From AC-32 sp963736055 (lineage in GTDB: Bacteria > Actinomycetota > Thermoleophilia > Gaiellales > Gaiellaceae), in contig CAVTNM010000008.1 of the NCBI GenBank assembly GCA_963736055.1, positions 434,001-498,000 on the forward strand: DNA of 64,000 nt, in the 5' to 3' direction. Made by a program: the position numbers and the translations under genes. The notes under the pieces are model-generated. The model saw only the letters and a list, made by a program, of their open reading frames with translations. It had not been told where the DNA came from and ran no database searches. Numbering within the stretch: position 1 is the first letter of the stretch; each line of letters begins with the position of its first letter. This document shows positions 56,461 to 64,000 of the stretch, piece after piece.

Positions 56461-56641
56461 ATGACGACGTTGCGTGATGACGACATCCAGACCATCCCTT
56501 CAGAGCGTGAGCGGTTCGAGCCTTCGGCCGATACCGACGACACCGACTCGACCGACACCGACGCCGACGACGCCGACTACAGACGGCACTGACGACACGG
56601 ACGGCACCGACGCAGGCGACACGGACGACACCGACTCGTAG
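56461..56641 (+). CDS. Asp/Thr-repeat small peptide, candidate precursor, one frameshift
   Basis: ATG 56461 follows a good GAGGAGGAC site. The leader-like part is MTTLRDDDIQTIPSERERFE. Then come short repeats of Asp and Thr: DTDDTDSTDTDADDADY. An extra A near 56581 breaks the frame; without it the repeats continue DGTDDTDGTDAGDTDDTDS to TAG 56639-56641. The total is about 59 residues. It lies directly before a JmjC-type oxygenase gene, the arrangement of a precursor and its modifying enzyme. It could also be a free acidic, calcium-binding-like peptide or a misread N-terminal extension of the oxygenase. Confidence 0.6.
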
Positions 56642-56690
56642 GGCCGCCGAGGCCGCGCTCGCGCGCTGCCTCGAGCCGGTCGACGCCGAG

Positions 56691-57804
56691 ATGTTCTTCG
56701 GCGAGCACTGGGCGAAGCGCCCGCTCCTCGTCGAGCGCGACGAGCCGGGCCGGTTCGACGACCTGATCTCGGAGGCGGACGTCGAGCGCCTCGTCTGCTC
56801 GACGGGCATCCGCTACCCGGCGTTCCGGCTCGTGCGCGAGGGAAGCCAGCTGGCGGTCGGCGCGTACACGAGCGAGGTCTCCTGGCGTCCGCCGTTCTCG
56901 AGCACGGCGGACGTCCCGCGCGTGCTCGCCGAGTGGGAGGCGGGCGCGACGATCGTCCTGCAGGCTCTGCACGTCAACTGGCACCCGCTCGCGGTCTTCT
57001 GCCGTCTGCTCGAGGAGGCGATCGACCGCCCGGTGCAGGCGAACGCGTACTACACGCCACGCGGCTCACAGGGCTTCGCGGTGCACCACGACACGCACGA
57101 CGTGCTCGTCATCCAGGTCGCCGGCGAGAAGCGCTGGCTCCTGTACGAGCCGCTGCTCGAGCTGCCGCTCAAGCACCAGCGCTACTCGGCTGCCCTCGGC
57201 GAGCACGACGAGGCGATCGACGATTTCGTCCTCCGCGCGGGAGGCGCACTCTACCTCCCGCGCGGGTGGCTGCACGAGGCGAGAGACGTCGGAGTCCGAC
57301 TCGCTCCACGTCACCATCGGGATCGCGCAGCACACGTGGCTCGACGCTGCACGGGGCGCACTCGGGGCGCTCGAGGACGAGCTCTCGGTGCGTGAGGGCG
57401 TCGAGCACGGCCCTGCGGACGGGCTCGCCGAGCTGGTCGCGGAGCAGCTCGACCCCGAGCTCGTGGAGAAGCGCCGGCGCCGTGCGTTCCTCGACTCACG
57501 CCGGCCGATTCGCGAGGACGGGCTCTCGCAGCTGCGTGCGCTCGAGCGACTGGACGTGCACACGCCGCTCGAGCGTCGCCAGACGGTCATCGCCGATCTC
57601 GACGAATCGCCGGCCGGCGTCGTGCTGATCTTCGAGGGCAAGGAGATCCGGTTCCCGAGTCAAGCGGCCGCCGAGCTGCGGGCATGCTTCGAGACCGAGG
57701 CGTCGTTTCGGCTCGACGAGCTTCCCGGCGATCTCGACCCGAAGGGCAGGATCGTCCTCGCGCGCCGCCTCGTGCGCGAGGGCTTCCTCCGGGTCAGGCG
57801 CTGA
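56691..57804 (+). CDS. JmjC-domain Fe(II)/2-oxoglutarate oxygenase (ROXA/MINA-like), one frameshift
   Basis: The cupin core has the iron ligands in FAVHHDTHDVLVIQ (HxD) and PRGWLHEA (distal His), with EKRWLLYEP between. The N-terminal part is FFGEHWAKRPLLVERDEPGR. An extra G near 57286 breaks the frame; removing it gives TSESDSLHVTIGIAQHTWLD and a helical C-terminal domain ending REGFLRVRR. Relatives hydroxylate ribosomal proteins. Codons from 56643 (AAEAALARCLEPVDAE) also look like part of this protein, but no start codon precedes them. The short gap to the Asp/Thr-repeat peptide makes that peptide a possible substrate. Confidence 0.85.
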
Positions 57805-58738
57805 CGGTCCGCAGGGCCGTGACCGCGTAGCGGCGGGCTCGTGTCGGCTTCGCCGACTCGCAGGTGAGGTACACGGGCTCGTCCGCGAGCGATACGGCGA
57901 CGTCGGCCTCCTGCACCGTCCCGTCAGGTGTGCGGAAGCGGACCCGCCACGCGTCCTCGCCGTGCGGCTCCGAGCCCACGAGGCTCAGATCGTCGATCCC
58001 GAGAAGGCCGTCCGACTCGCGGATCGCGTGCTCCGCGGCCTGCACCTCGCAGGAGTGGCCGGCGCGGCCGCGGTACCGGTCGAGGTCGAGGCTCCTCGAC
58101 GCCTGGGCCGCCACCAGCCCGGCGGTGTCGGCGGGGTCGACGCGCCCGTAGTAGAGCCCCTGCGGGAAGACGACCACGTTGCCCGCGAAGCGGTCGCCGC
58201 CGACGTGCGTCGACTGCCACACGAGATCGGGGTCGAACTCCTGTCGGAGGGCGTCGTACAGCGGTCGTCCTCGGAGTGCGCAGCAGCGGTCGCGCTTCCC
58301 GTGCGTGCAGACGACGAAGAGCGGCCGCTCGAGCGGCTCCGCCGAGGCTCCTCCGTCGGCGAGCGCCGCCGCGAAGTCGAAGCCGCGCAGGTCGTCCTGA
58401 TGCTCGACCTCGAGCCGGAAGAAGCGCTCCTGCCCGGGTCGTGATGTGCCGAAGAACACCGACCGCCCGGCCTGCGCACGGCGCTCCGGTTTCTTGAGGA
58501 ACAGCAGTCGCGAGCGCTCGAGCGCGTCGAGCTGCTCGCGGAGGTGGGCCTTCAGCTCCGCCGAGAGCAGGCTCTCGCCGAGCACGTCCCGCGACCAGGC
58601 TCCTCGGTATTCGACGAGGATCCAGTGGTCGAGTCGGCTGGCGGTCGCCGCGAGCGGCTCGTCGCTCACGCTCGAGACGGCCGCGCAGAAGGCACGGCCC
58701 GCAGTGCGTGCTCTTGTCTCGACGTCCACGACGGCCAC
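57794..58738 (-). CDS. Sucrase/ferredoxin-like protein
   Basis: This 314-residue member of the Suc_Fer-like family (thioredoxin-fold, presumed [2Fe-2S]) has the signature VVCTHGKRDRCCALRGRPLY and the following STHVGGDRFAGNVVVFPQGL, YYGRVDP. GTG at 58738 gives a normal N-terminus (VAVVDVETRARTAGRAF); longer in-frame extensions lack family sequence. The protein may act in electron transfer, perhaps iron metabolism, given the iron-box-like site in its promoter. It ends 11 bases inside the convergent JmjC gene. Confidence 0.88.
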   Translation of the reverse strand: MAVVDVETRARTAGRAFCAAVSSVSDEPLAATASRLDHWILVEYRGAWSRDVLGESLLSAELKAHLREQLDALERSRLLFLKKPERRAQAGRSVFFGTSRPGQERFFRLEVEHQDDLRGFDFAAALADGGASAEPLERPLFVVCTHGKRDRCCALRGRPLYDALRQEFDPDLVWQSTHVGGDRFAGNVVVFPQGLYYGRVDPADTAGLVAAQASRSLDLDRYRGRAGHSCEVQAAEHAIRESDGLLGIDDLSLVGSEPHGEDAWRVRFRTPDGTVQEADVAVSLADEPVYLTCESAKPTRARRYAVTALRTVSA

Positions 58739-58757
58739 AACGCTACGGTAGCCGAAT

Positions 58758-58774
58758 TGTAAGGCTCGCCTGAC
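58758..58774 (-). promoter_or_regulatory. Possible DtxR/IdeR-type iron box over the -10 region
   Basis: TAAGGCTCGCCTGAC contains the inverted repeat AGGC-TC-GCCT and resembles the actinobacterial iron-regulator site. On the minus strand it overlaps a good -10, TACAAT, about 15 bases before the sucrase/ferredoxin-like start. The match is partial. The remaining 260 bases to cspA hold no gene I can see. Confidence 0.35.
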
Positions 58775-59041
58775 AGGGGTCCGTGTCAGCCGCGATCGAT
58801 CGCGTCGCGACCCCGAACGGGGGTTGGAGCAGCCGTAGCCCGCCGAGCGCCGTGGCCAGCCTCCGAAGTGGCGGTCGAGCCCCACCGGCCCGCCAAAGGA
58901 CGACACACCAGGCGCCCGCCGGCTACCGAATTCAAGGCAGCGCCGACGTGCACTGCTACGGTGGAAGCTCCACAGAGCGAGTACCTGGTCGGCAAGCGCC
59001 TCCCATCTACCGTTCGTGAAGGTAGGAGGAGGTGTTTTTCT

Positions 59042-59251
59042 ATGGCGACAGGAACAGTGAAGTGGTTCAACGACTCCAAGGGTTATGGGTTCATCGAGCC
59101 CGAGGATTCGGGCAAGGATCTCTTCGTCCACCACAGCGCGATCGCAGGCGATGGCTTCAAGTCATTGACCGAGGGCGCGAAGGTCGAGTTCGAAGCGGCC
59201 GAGGGTGACAAGGGCCCAGAGGCCAAGAACGTGGTCGAGTTGGCCGGTTAA
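59042..59251 (+). CDS. cspA: Cold-shock protein, CspA family
   Basis: This 69-residue single OB-fold RNA chaperone has RNP1 KGYGFIEPEDSGKDLFVHHS (RNP1 KGYGFI, RNP2 LFVHHS) and the family start GTVKWFND. AGGAGGAGG lies about ten bases before the ATG. A long leader upstream (about 270 bases with no gene) is common for csp genes and may carry temperature-responsive structure. A small basic protein gene follows. Confidence 0.97.
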   Translation: MATGTVKWFNDSKGYGFIEPEDSGKDLFVHHSAIAGDGFKSLTEGAKVEFEAAEGDKGPEAKNVVELAG

Positions 59252-59308
59252 CCGAGCGCAGGCGCGCGCCGCTCGAGCGGCGCGCGCGGCCTCCCACCAA
59301 AGGGGCAG

Positions 59309-59539
59309 ATGGGCAAGAAGAAGAGGCAGACATTTGGAAAGCACGCCCGCGAGCGTGCGATCGAGGAGAAGCGCAGGCTTAAGCGCGAGCGGAAGCAGGA
59401 GAAGGCAGCCGAGCGCCAAGCCGGCCCTGATTCCGAGCAGACGGGCACGATCGTCCCGTCGGCTGATGGTGAAGAGCATGCCGCTCTCGGCGTCGAGGAA
59501 CAGCCTGTTGGTTCCTCGATCGCTGACCTAGACCGCTAG
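59309..59539 (+). CDS. Small basic protein downstream of cspA
   Basis: The 76-residue protein starts MGKKKRQTFGKHARERAIEE and is rich in Lys/Arg over its first half (KRRLKRERKQEKAAERQ), then acidic. It predicts a charged helix, possibly nucleic-acid binding. Similar short basic proteins follow csp genes in other Actinobacteria. The 57-base gap suggests co-transcription. Confidence 0.6.
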   Translation: MGKKKRQTFGKHARERAIEEKRRLKRERKQEKAAERQAGPDSEQTGTIVPSADGEEHAALGVEEQPVGSSIADLDR

Positions 59540-59676
59540 CGCCCAGCTCGGGCTCGCGAGCCTGGTTCAGCCGGTCGCGACCGGAGCGTGGCGTGCGCCA
59601 TCACCTTCCGCGGCGAGGTCAGGTGCTGTAGACAGAGCACTGCTCACGTTCCAGGGGTCACATGCAAGGAGGAGCC

Positions 59677-60363
59677 ATGCGCTCTGTTGTCACTCGCTTT
59701 CGACCCTCACCGGCGATGTTCGTCGCCTGCACCGCGCTGGCGGTCGCGCTCGGCGGCACCGGCTACGCGGCGTTGCGGCTGCCGAGAAACAGCGTCGGCA
59801 CCACGCAGCTCAGGAACGGCTCGGTCTCCAGACGGAAGCTCGCGCGCGGCGCCGTGACCGGCTCGAAGGTCGCACGCGACTCGCTCACCGGCGTGCAGGT
59901 CAACGAGTCGACGCTCGGCATCGTCCCGAAGGCGAACCACGCGCTGAGCGCGGACAGCGCGACGACCGCGCAGAACCTCGCCGCGTCCGAAGCCTTCCAC
60001 GTCGTAGGCACTCCCGGCCAGCCGGCCTTCCAGCACTCCTGGCGAGACAGTCTCGCCACCCTCGACGAGCCGCTCGGCTTCTACAAGGACCGCGCAGGGA
60101 TCGTCCACCTCCGGGGCCGCATCAACGGCGGGATGCCGAACAACGTCATCTTCCAGCTGCCACCGGGCTACCGGCCGGCGAGCGGAAAGTTCCTCGCCTT
60201 CCCGGCGGCGTGCGAGTGCCAGACGGCGCAGACCACGATCGTCGTGATCGCGGGCTCGGGCTTCGTGCCTGTCGCCGTCGGTGGGGTCACTATGCAAAAC
60301 GGCACTCTGCCGTCCGGCAACTCGCTCTGGCTCGACGGGATCAGCTTCCTCGCCGAATCCTGA
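59677..60363 (+). CDS. Secreted protein of the LPxNSVG...QL type
   Basis: The 228-residue exported protein has signal helix AMFVACTALAVALGGTGYAA. It is followed by the pattern LPRNSVGTTQLRNGSVSRRK, AVTGSKVARDSLTGVQVNES, TLGIVPKANHALSADSA, seen in large families in Thermoleophilia. The C-terminal domain is beta-rich (RAGIVHLRGRINGG, VIFQLPPGYRPASGKFLAFP) like short collar or tail-type domains. ATG at 59677 has AAGGAGGAG before it. Function unknown; probably a surface protein. Confidence 0.75.
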   Translation: MRSVVTRFRPSPAMFVACTALAVALGGTGYAALRLPRNSVGTTQLRNGSVSRRKLARGAVTGSKVARDSLTGVQVNESTLGIVPKANHALSADSATTAQNLAASEAFHVVGTPGQPAFQHSWRDSLATLDEPLGFYKDRAGIVHLRGRINGGMPNNVIFQLPPGYRPASGKFLAFPAACECQTAQTTIVVIAGSGFVPVAVGGVTMQNGTLPSGNSLWLDGISFLAES

Positions 60364-60530
60364 GCCGGCTCGCCGGTCCGTTTAGGAAACGACCGGCGCG
60401 GTAGGCACTGGTTCAACGGCAGCAAACGCTGCCGAAAGCGAGGGGCAACGAGACGAAGCCGTCACATCGTTGCTGCGGCCGGCGCGGTTCTTCCGGCTGC
60501 ACCCCTCGTACAACTCGGAGAGGAGGACCG

Positions 60531-62927
60531 ATGAGCCGCATGCTCACCGCGGCCGGCGGGCTGATCGCGTTTGTGCTCGCCACCCTGTTCATCACGGCGG
60601 CCGCGCCCGGCGCCGGTACGCCGACCTACCTCGACTCGCACGCGTCCATCAACAGCCGGGTGAACGACTTGCTCGGCCGGATGACGCTCGAGGAGAAGGT
60701 CGGGCAGATGGACCAGATCGTGATCGGCAAGCTGCGCGACACGACGTCGCCGGCCAACGGCGACTGCAACAACGCCGGCGGGAACAACGACCCGCTGCAG
60801 ACCACTTGCCTGCAGCGCACCCTGATCGACTACAAGACGGGCTCGATCCTGTCGGGCGGAACCGACAACCCGATCGACAACACGGGCAAGGGCTGGGCCG
60901 AGCAGTACAACACGATCCAGCACTACGCAGTCGAGCACTCCCGGCTGCACATCCCGGTCATCTACGGGGTCGACGCGGTGCACGGGTTCGGCCACCCCTA
61001 CAAGGCGACGCTCTTCCCGCAATCGATCGGGATGGGTGCGACCTGGGACACCGACCTCTCGGAGGCCGCGGGCGCAGCGACGCGCCAGCAGCTGCTCGCG
61101 ACCGGCGGGAACTGGGACTTCGCGCCCGTCCAGGACCTCGCCCGCGACAACCGCTGGGGCCGCTACTACGAGACCTGGGCCGAGGAGCCGCAGCTCGCGG
61201 CTGAGCTCGGCGCAGCGAACATCCGCGGGCTCCAGGGCGGCGGCTTCGACTCGCCACAGGTCGCGGCGACGGTGAAGCACTTCGCCGGCTACTCGCAGTC
61301 CATCAACGGGCACGACCGGGTCGAGGCGCAACTGCCGATCCGGTACCTGCAGGACATCTTCATGCCGTCCTACGCCGGCGGCATCGATGCCGGTGCTTCG
61401 ACGGTGATGATCGACTCCGGCTCGATCAACAACATCCCGGCGACCGGCTCGCACTTCCTGATCACCGAGGAGCTGCGTCACCGACTCGGCTTCAAGGGCG
61501 TCGTGATCAGCGACTACGGCGACGTGCCCGCGTTGCAGACCACCTACCACGTCGCCGCCGACTTCCCGGCCGCGATCGCGAAGGCGGTCAACGCGGGGAT
61601 CGACGTGAGCATGACCCCGTTCGACTACGTCGGCTGGAACAGCGGCCTGATCCAGGACGTACAGAACCACATCGTCTCGAAGCAGCGCATCGACGAGTCG
61701 GTGCGCCGGATCCTGCGGCTGAAGTTCCAGCTCGGGCTGTTCGACCATCCGTACGTCGACCCGGCCGCGGCCGACGCGGCGGTCGAAGCGAACAAGGACC
61801 TCGCCCGCAATGCGGCAGACGAGTCGATCACGCTGCTGCGCAACCAGGGCTCGACGCTGCCGCTCTCGCCGAGCGCGCACCTCGTCGTGACCGGTCCGAG
61901 CATGAACCGCGTCAACAACCAGCTCGGCGGCTGGAGCGTCAGCTGGCAGGGCGTCTACGACCCGGGCAACCACGTCTGCTGCATGGGGCCGCCCGACCAG
62001 ATCCCGCCGGCGACGACGGTGCTGGACGGCCTGCAGGCCGCCGACCCGAACGTCACGTCGGTACCGACCGACCAGACCGTCTCGGATGCGCAGGTCCAGG
62101 CGGCAGTCGCAGCGGCGCAGACTGCAGACGCGGCAGTGGTCGTCGTGGGCGAACGGGCGTACGCGGAGGGCCTCGGCGACCGGCCCGACCCGGTGCTCCC
62201 GGTCGATCAGCAGAAGCTGATCGCCGCGCTGGAGGCAACCGGCAAGCCGGTGATCGTCGTGGTCGTCGCCGGCCGGCCGCTGGGCTTCGGCCCCGACTCG
62301 ATCGTTGACGGGGCCGGCGCGATCCTGATGGCCTACCTGCCCGGCACCGAGGGCGGCGGCGCGGTGGCCGACGTGCTCTTCGGCTCGGTCAACCCGAGTG
62401 GCCACCTGCCCGTGACGTGGCCCTCGGCGTCGGATCACAACGCCGGCGACTTCGACACCGGCGGCCCGTCGACCCCGGGTGACGAGCCGAAGTTCTTCGA
62501 CCAGCTACCCGGGACGAACTCCGGCCCGGGCTCGGGCTACAACCCGCGCTGGCCGTTCGGCTTCGGGCTCTCGTACACGACGTTCGAGACGAGCGACCTC
62601 TCTGCGTCGCCGAGCTCGGTCTCGCGTCGCGGGACCGTGACTGCAACGTTCACGGTCTCGAACACCGGTAGCCGTGACGGGACGGCGGTCGTGCCGGTCT
62701 ACGTGCACCAGCCTGTGAGCACGGTGCTCGCACCGCCGCAGCGGCTGGTCGGCTGGACGAGGATCGACCTCGCCGCCGGCGCATCCCAGCCCGTGCACGT
62801 CTCGTTCCCGGTCTCGGAGCTCGCGGTGACCGTCGGCGACATCGACGGCAGCGGCCCCCGTGCCGTGGAACGCGGCCAGTACCAGGTGCAGGTCGGCTCG
62901 ATGAGCGCCGACTTCGCGGTCAACTGA
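60531..62927 (+). CDS. Secreted glycoside hydrolase family 3 (beta-glucosidase-like)
   Basis: This 798-residue exported enzyme has a signal peptide (GGLIAFVLATLFITAAAPGA). The GH3 N-terminal barrel includes LTLEEKVGQM-like LGRMTLEEKVGQMDQ, VIYGVDAVHGFGH, VAATVKHFAGYS and the nucleophile Asp in GVVISDYGDVPAL (about residue 328). The C-terminal sandwich has ESITLLRNQGSTLPLSP and VVGERAYAEGLGDRPDPVLP; a fibronectin-III-like domain ends the protein. It releases beta-linked sugars from plant or microbial glucans. GAGAGGAGGACC precedes the ATG. Confidence 0.95.
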   Translation: MSRMLTAAGGLIAFVLATLFITAAAPGAGTPTYLDSHASINSRVNDLLGRMTLEEKVGQMDQIVIGKLRDTTSPANGDCNNAGGNNDPLQTTCLQRTLIDYKTGSILSGGTDNPIDNTGKGWAEQYNTIQHYAVEHSRLHIPVIYGVDAVHGFGHPYKATLFPQSIGMGATWDTDLSEAAGAATRQQLLATGGNWDFAPVQDLARDNRWGRYYETWAEEPQLAAELGAANIRGLQGGGFDSPQVAATVKHFAGYSQSINGHDRVEAQLPIRYLQDIFMPSYAGGIDAGASTVMIDSGSINNIPATGSHFLITEELRHRLGFKGVVISDYGDVPALQTTYHVAADFPAAIAKAVNAGIDVSMTPFDYVGWNSGLIQDVQNHIVSKQRIDESVRRILRLKFQLGLFDHPYVDPAAADAAVEANKDLARNAADESITLLRNQGSTLPLSPSAHLVVTGPSMNRVNNQLGGWSVSWQGVYDPGNHVCCMGPPDQIPPATTVLDGLQAADPNVTSVPTDQTVSDAQVQAAVAAAQTADAAVVVVGERAYAEGLGDRPDPVLPVDQQKLIAALEATGKPVIVVVVAGRPLGFGPDSIVDGAGAILMAYLPGTEGGGAVADVLFGSVNPSGHLPVTWPSASDHNAGDFDTGGPSTPGDEPKFFDQLPGTNSGPGSGYNPRWPFGFGLSYTTFETSDLSASPSSVSRRGTVTATFTVSNTGSRDGTAVVPVYVHQPVSTVLAPPQRLVGWTRIDLAAGASQPVHVSFPVSELAVTVGDIDGSGPRAVERGQYQVQVGSMSADFAVN

Positions 62928-62937
62928 CCCTCAGCGA

Positions 62938-62965
62938 GGAGGAGGCGGGGAAACCCGCCTCCTCC
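62938..62965. terminator. Perfect hairpin between convergent genes
   Basis: GGAGGAGGCGGG and CCCGCCTCCTCC form a 12-bp perfect stem with a GAAA tetraloop, between the GH3 stop and the NlpC/P60 stop. It probably terminates both. Confidence 0.8.
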
Positions 62966-62969
62966 GTAA

Positions 62970-63449
62970 CTACTTGAGCAGACGCCGGGCGCCTGCGAAT
63001 TCGCCGCGGAGCGGCGCGAGCGGGACGTAGCGGACGCGCTCGCCCGTCTGCGGCGCCGAGATCGCGGCCTTCCTCGAGACCACGAGCTGGACGTGGCCCC
63101 CTCCCTCGGTGAAGAGCAGGTCGCCGGGCCGAAGCTGACCGAAGCGGACCGGTCGGCCAAGCTGGAGCTGGCCCCAGGACGAGTGCGGGATCGCTCTCCC
63201 GATCGAGCGGTACGCGGCATAGACGAGGCCCGAGCAATCGAAGCCCACATTGGGAGAGGCGCCGCCCCAGCTGTAGGGGACGCCGACCTGGCGGCGGGCG
63301 TAGGCGACCACCTCCCGCGCAAGCTTCCGGGCATGGGAGGCGTGGCCGGCGTGGGGAGAGGCGGGCCAGATCCGTGCCGAAAAACCGGATGCAGGGAGGG
63401 CGGCGGCGATGGTTACGGCCAGCACAAACACGAGCAGCGGGCGGCGCAT
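62970..63449 (-). CDS. NlpC/P60-family cell-wall endopeptidase
   Basis: This 159-residue exported protein has a signal peptide (PLLVFVLAVTIAAALPASG) and a C40 peptidase domain: catalytic Cys in NVGFDCSGLVYAAYRSIG, His in GGGHVQLVVSRKAA, and the preceding VGVPYSWGGASP. It cuts peptidoglycan stem peptides. There is no cell-wall-binding domain, so it is a minimal form. The downstream hairpin is shared with the GH3 gene. Confidence 0.9.
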   Translation of the reverse strand: MRRPLLVFVLAVTIAAALPASGFSARIWPASPHAGHASHARKLAREVVAYARRQVGVPYSWGGASPNVGFDCSGLVYAAYRSIGRAIPHSSWGQLQLGRPVRFGQLRPGDLLFTEGGGHVQLVVSRKAAISAPQTGERVRYVPLAPLRGEFAGARRLLK

Positions 63450-63571
63450 CGGGCCTGCATCGGCCGCGCCAAGTCATCCTGAAGGGGAACGAGCGGCTCC
63501 CACCGACCGGCTCCGTGCGCGCGGGCGTAGTACTCATGGGCGTTCCCGCGCTTCCCGTCCGCGGGACGACG

Positions 63572-63591
63572 GATCCCTCGATCGAGGGATC
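63572..63591. promoter_or_regulatory. 20-bp perfect palindrome
   Basis: GATCCCTCGATCGAGGGATC is a gapless inverted repeat with 10-bp arms, 59 bases before the S9 peptidase start. It could be an operator. The 200-base gap around it contains nothing else I can assign. Confidence 0.4.
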
Positions 63592-63650
63592 GCCCCCGGC
63601 ATCCGGCTCGCGCGCCAGAACCTCGGCGCGTCGCCTAGCATCGTCCCGGC

Positions 63651-64000
63651 ATGGACGCGACCGCGGCGACAACCGGCCAGGCCACCCCCGAGCTCGTGCT
63701 GGAGCTCCTGCGGCCCGGCGAGGTCGAGCTCTCCGCCGACGGGTCGCGCATCGCGTTCGCCGTCGCGCCGTCGTTCCGGGAGCAGGGCAAGCCGTTCGAG
63801 ACTCGGCTCTGGGTCGGCGACGTGGGCGGCGAGCTCCGGCAGCGCGAGGCCGGTTCGCTCCCGCGCTTCTCGCCGGACGGCTCGCGGCTCGCCTTCGCAT
63901 CCGACCGCGGCCACGAGGGGCGGCTCTCGCTCTGGGTCGACGACGAGGAGCTCGGCGAGATCCCGGGCTCGGTCGAGGAGATCCACTGGTCGCCCGACGG
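63651..64000 (+). CDS. S9-family (prolyl-oligopeptidase-like) peptidase, N-terminal part
   Basis: The visible 116 codons cover the start of a beta-propeller: VELSADGSRIAFAVAPSF, TRLWVGDVGGE, LPRFSPDGSRLAFASDRG and VEEIHWSPDG, the last running off the window. These WD40/TolB-like blades precede the alpha/beta-hydrolase domain in S9 peptidases; the catalytic part is outside the window, so a TolB-like protein cannot be excluded. Confidence 0.7.
   Translation, partial: MDATAATTGQATPELVLELLRPGEVELSADGSRIAFAVAPSFREQGKPFETRLWVGDVGGELRQREAGSLPRFSPDGSRLAFASDRGHEGRLSLWVDDEELGEIPGSVEEIHWSPD

Noticed and set aside
1..64000. CRISPR arrays, intact transposases, integrases or prophage genes
   Set aside because: I saw no regularly spaced direct repeats of CRISPR size and no protein with transposase, integrase, Cas or phage structural motifs; the only holin-named protein is a chromosomal YvlD-like family member.

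Overview
The window is a 64 kb stretch of a very GC-rich actinobacterial chromosome. Third codon positions are mostly G or C, GTG/TTG starts are common, and several genes look leaderless. Its content fits class Thermoleophilia (Gaiellales/Solirubrobacterales): a secreted protein of the 'LPxNSVG...QL' repeat type, several large cyclase/ATPase/TPR regulators, a class II ribonucleotide reductase, an ECF sigma with a C-terminal TPR region beside a YciI protein, and an actinobacterial CspA with a basic downstream partner. That placement is inference; no 16S or marker set is present.

Layout. 0.1-5.5 kb: sugar-nucleotide epimerase, ECF sigma with a membrane partner, cyclophilin, lipoprotein, membrane cyclase-like protein. 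5.7-11 kb: secreted repeat protein, small membrane-anchored protein, cyclase/ATPase/TPR regulator. 11.7-13.8 kb: decayed remnants of a universal stress protein and an FtsX-type permease, then tRNA-Thr(CGT). 14-20.5 kb: drug-exporter-like MFS, ECF sigma/YciI pair, peroxiredoxin/DsbA pair, flavoprotein oxidase. 20.6-25.8 kb: ABC-2 transporter, holB-tmk, epimerase, LytR_C protein. 25.8-30 kb: methyltransferase behind twin palindromic operators, beta-propeller protein, O-antigen-ligase-like membrane protein. 30-38.7 kb: a minus-strand run Rieske - MMPL - cyclase/ATPase - DUF1269, divergent from a SoxR-type regulator. 38.7-48.6 kb: second cyclase/ATPase/TPR regulator and a histidine kinase - response regulator - SRPBCC - ABC ATPase - FtsX permease run. 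48.8-56.3 kb: nrdJ, then a metal-related cluster (multicopper oxidase with inserted heavy-metal and His-rich modules, flavin monooxygenase-like protein, cyclase-YHS fusion, small membrane protein) bounded by a second, synonymously diverged copy of the nrdJ 3' end. 56.3-64 kb: tRNA-Ser fragment, Asp/Thr-repeat peptide with a JmjC oxygenase, sucrase/ferredoxin-like protein, CspA, GH3 glycosidase, NlpC/P60 hydrolase and the start of an S9 peptidase.

The most interesting parts are the 4.5 kb metal island between duplicated nrdJ tails, with palindromic repeats and a tRNA fragment near its right edge; the Asp/Thr-repeat peptide followed by a JmjC oxygenase, a possible modified-peptide system; and the five cyclase-domain proteins, two of which have lost substrate-specifying residues. 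Many otherwise conserved genes carry single-base frameshifts, a pattern that suggests residual sequencing error, so apparent pseudogenes should be read with care.
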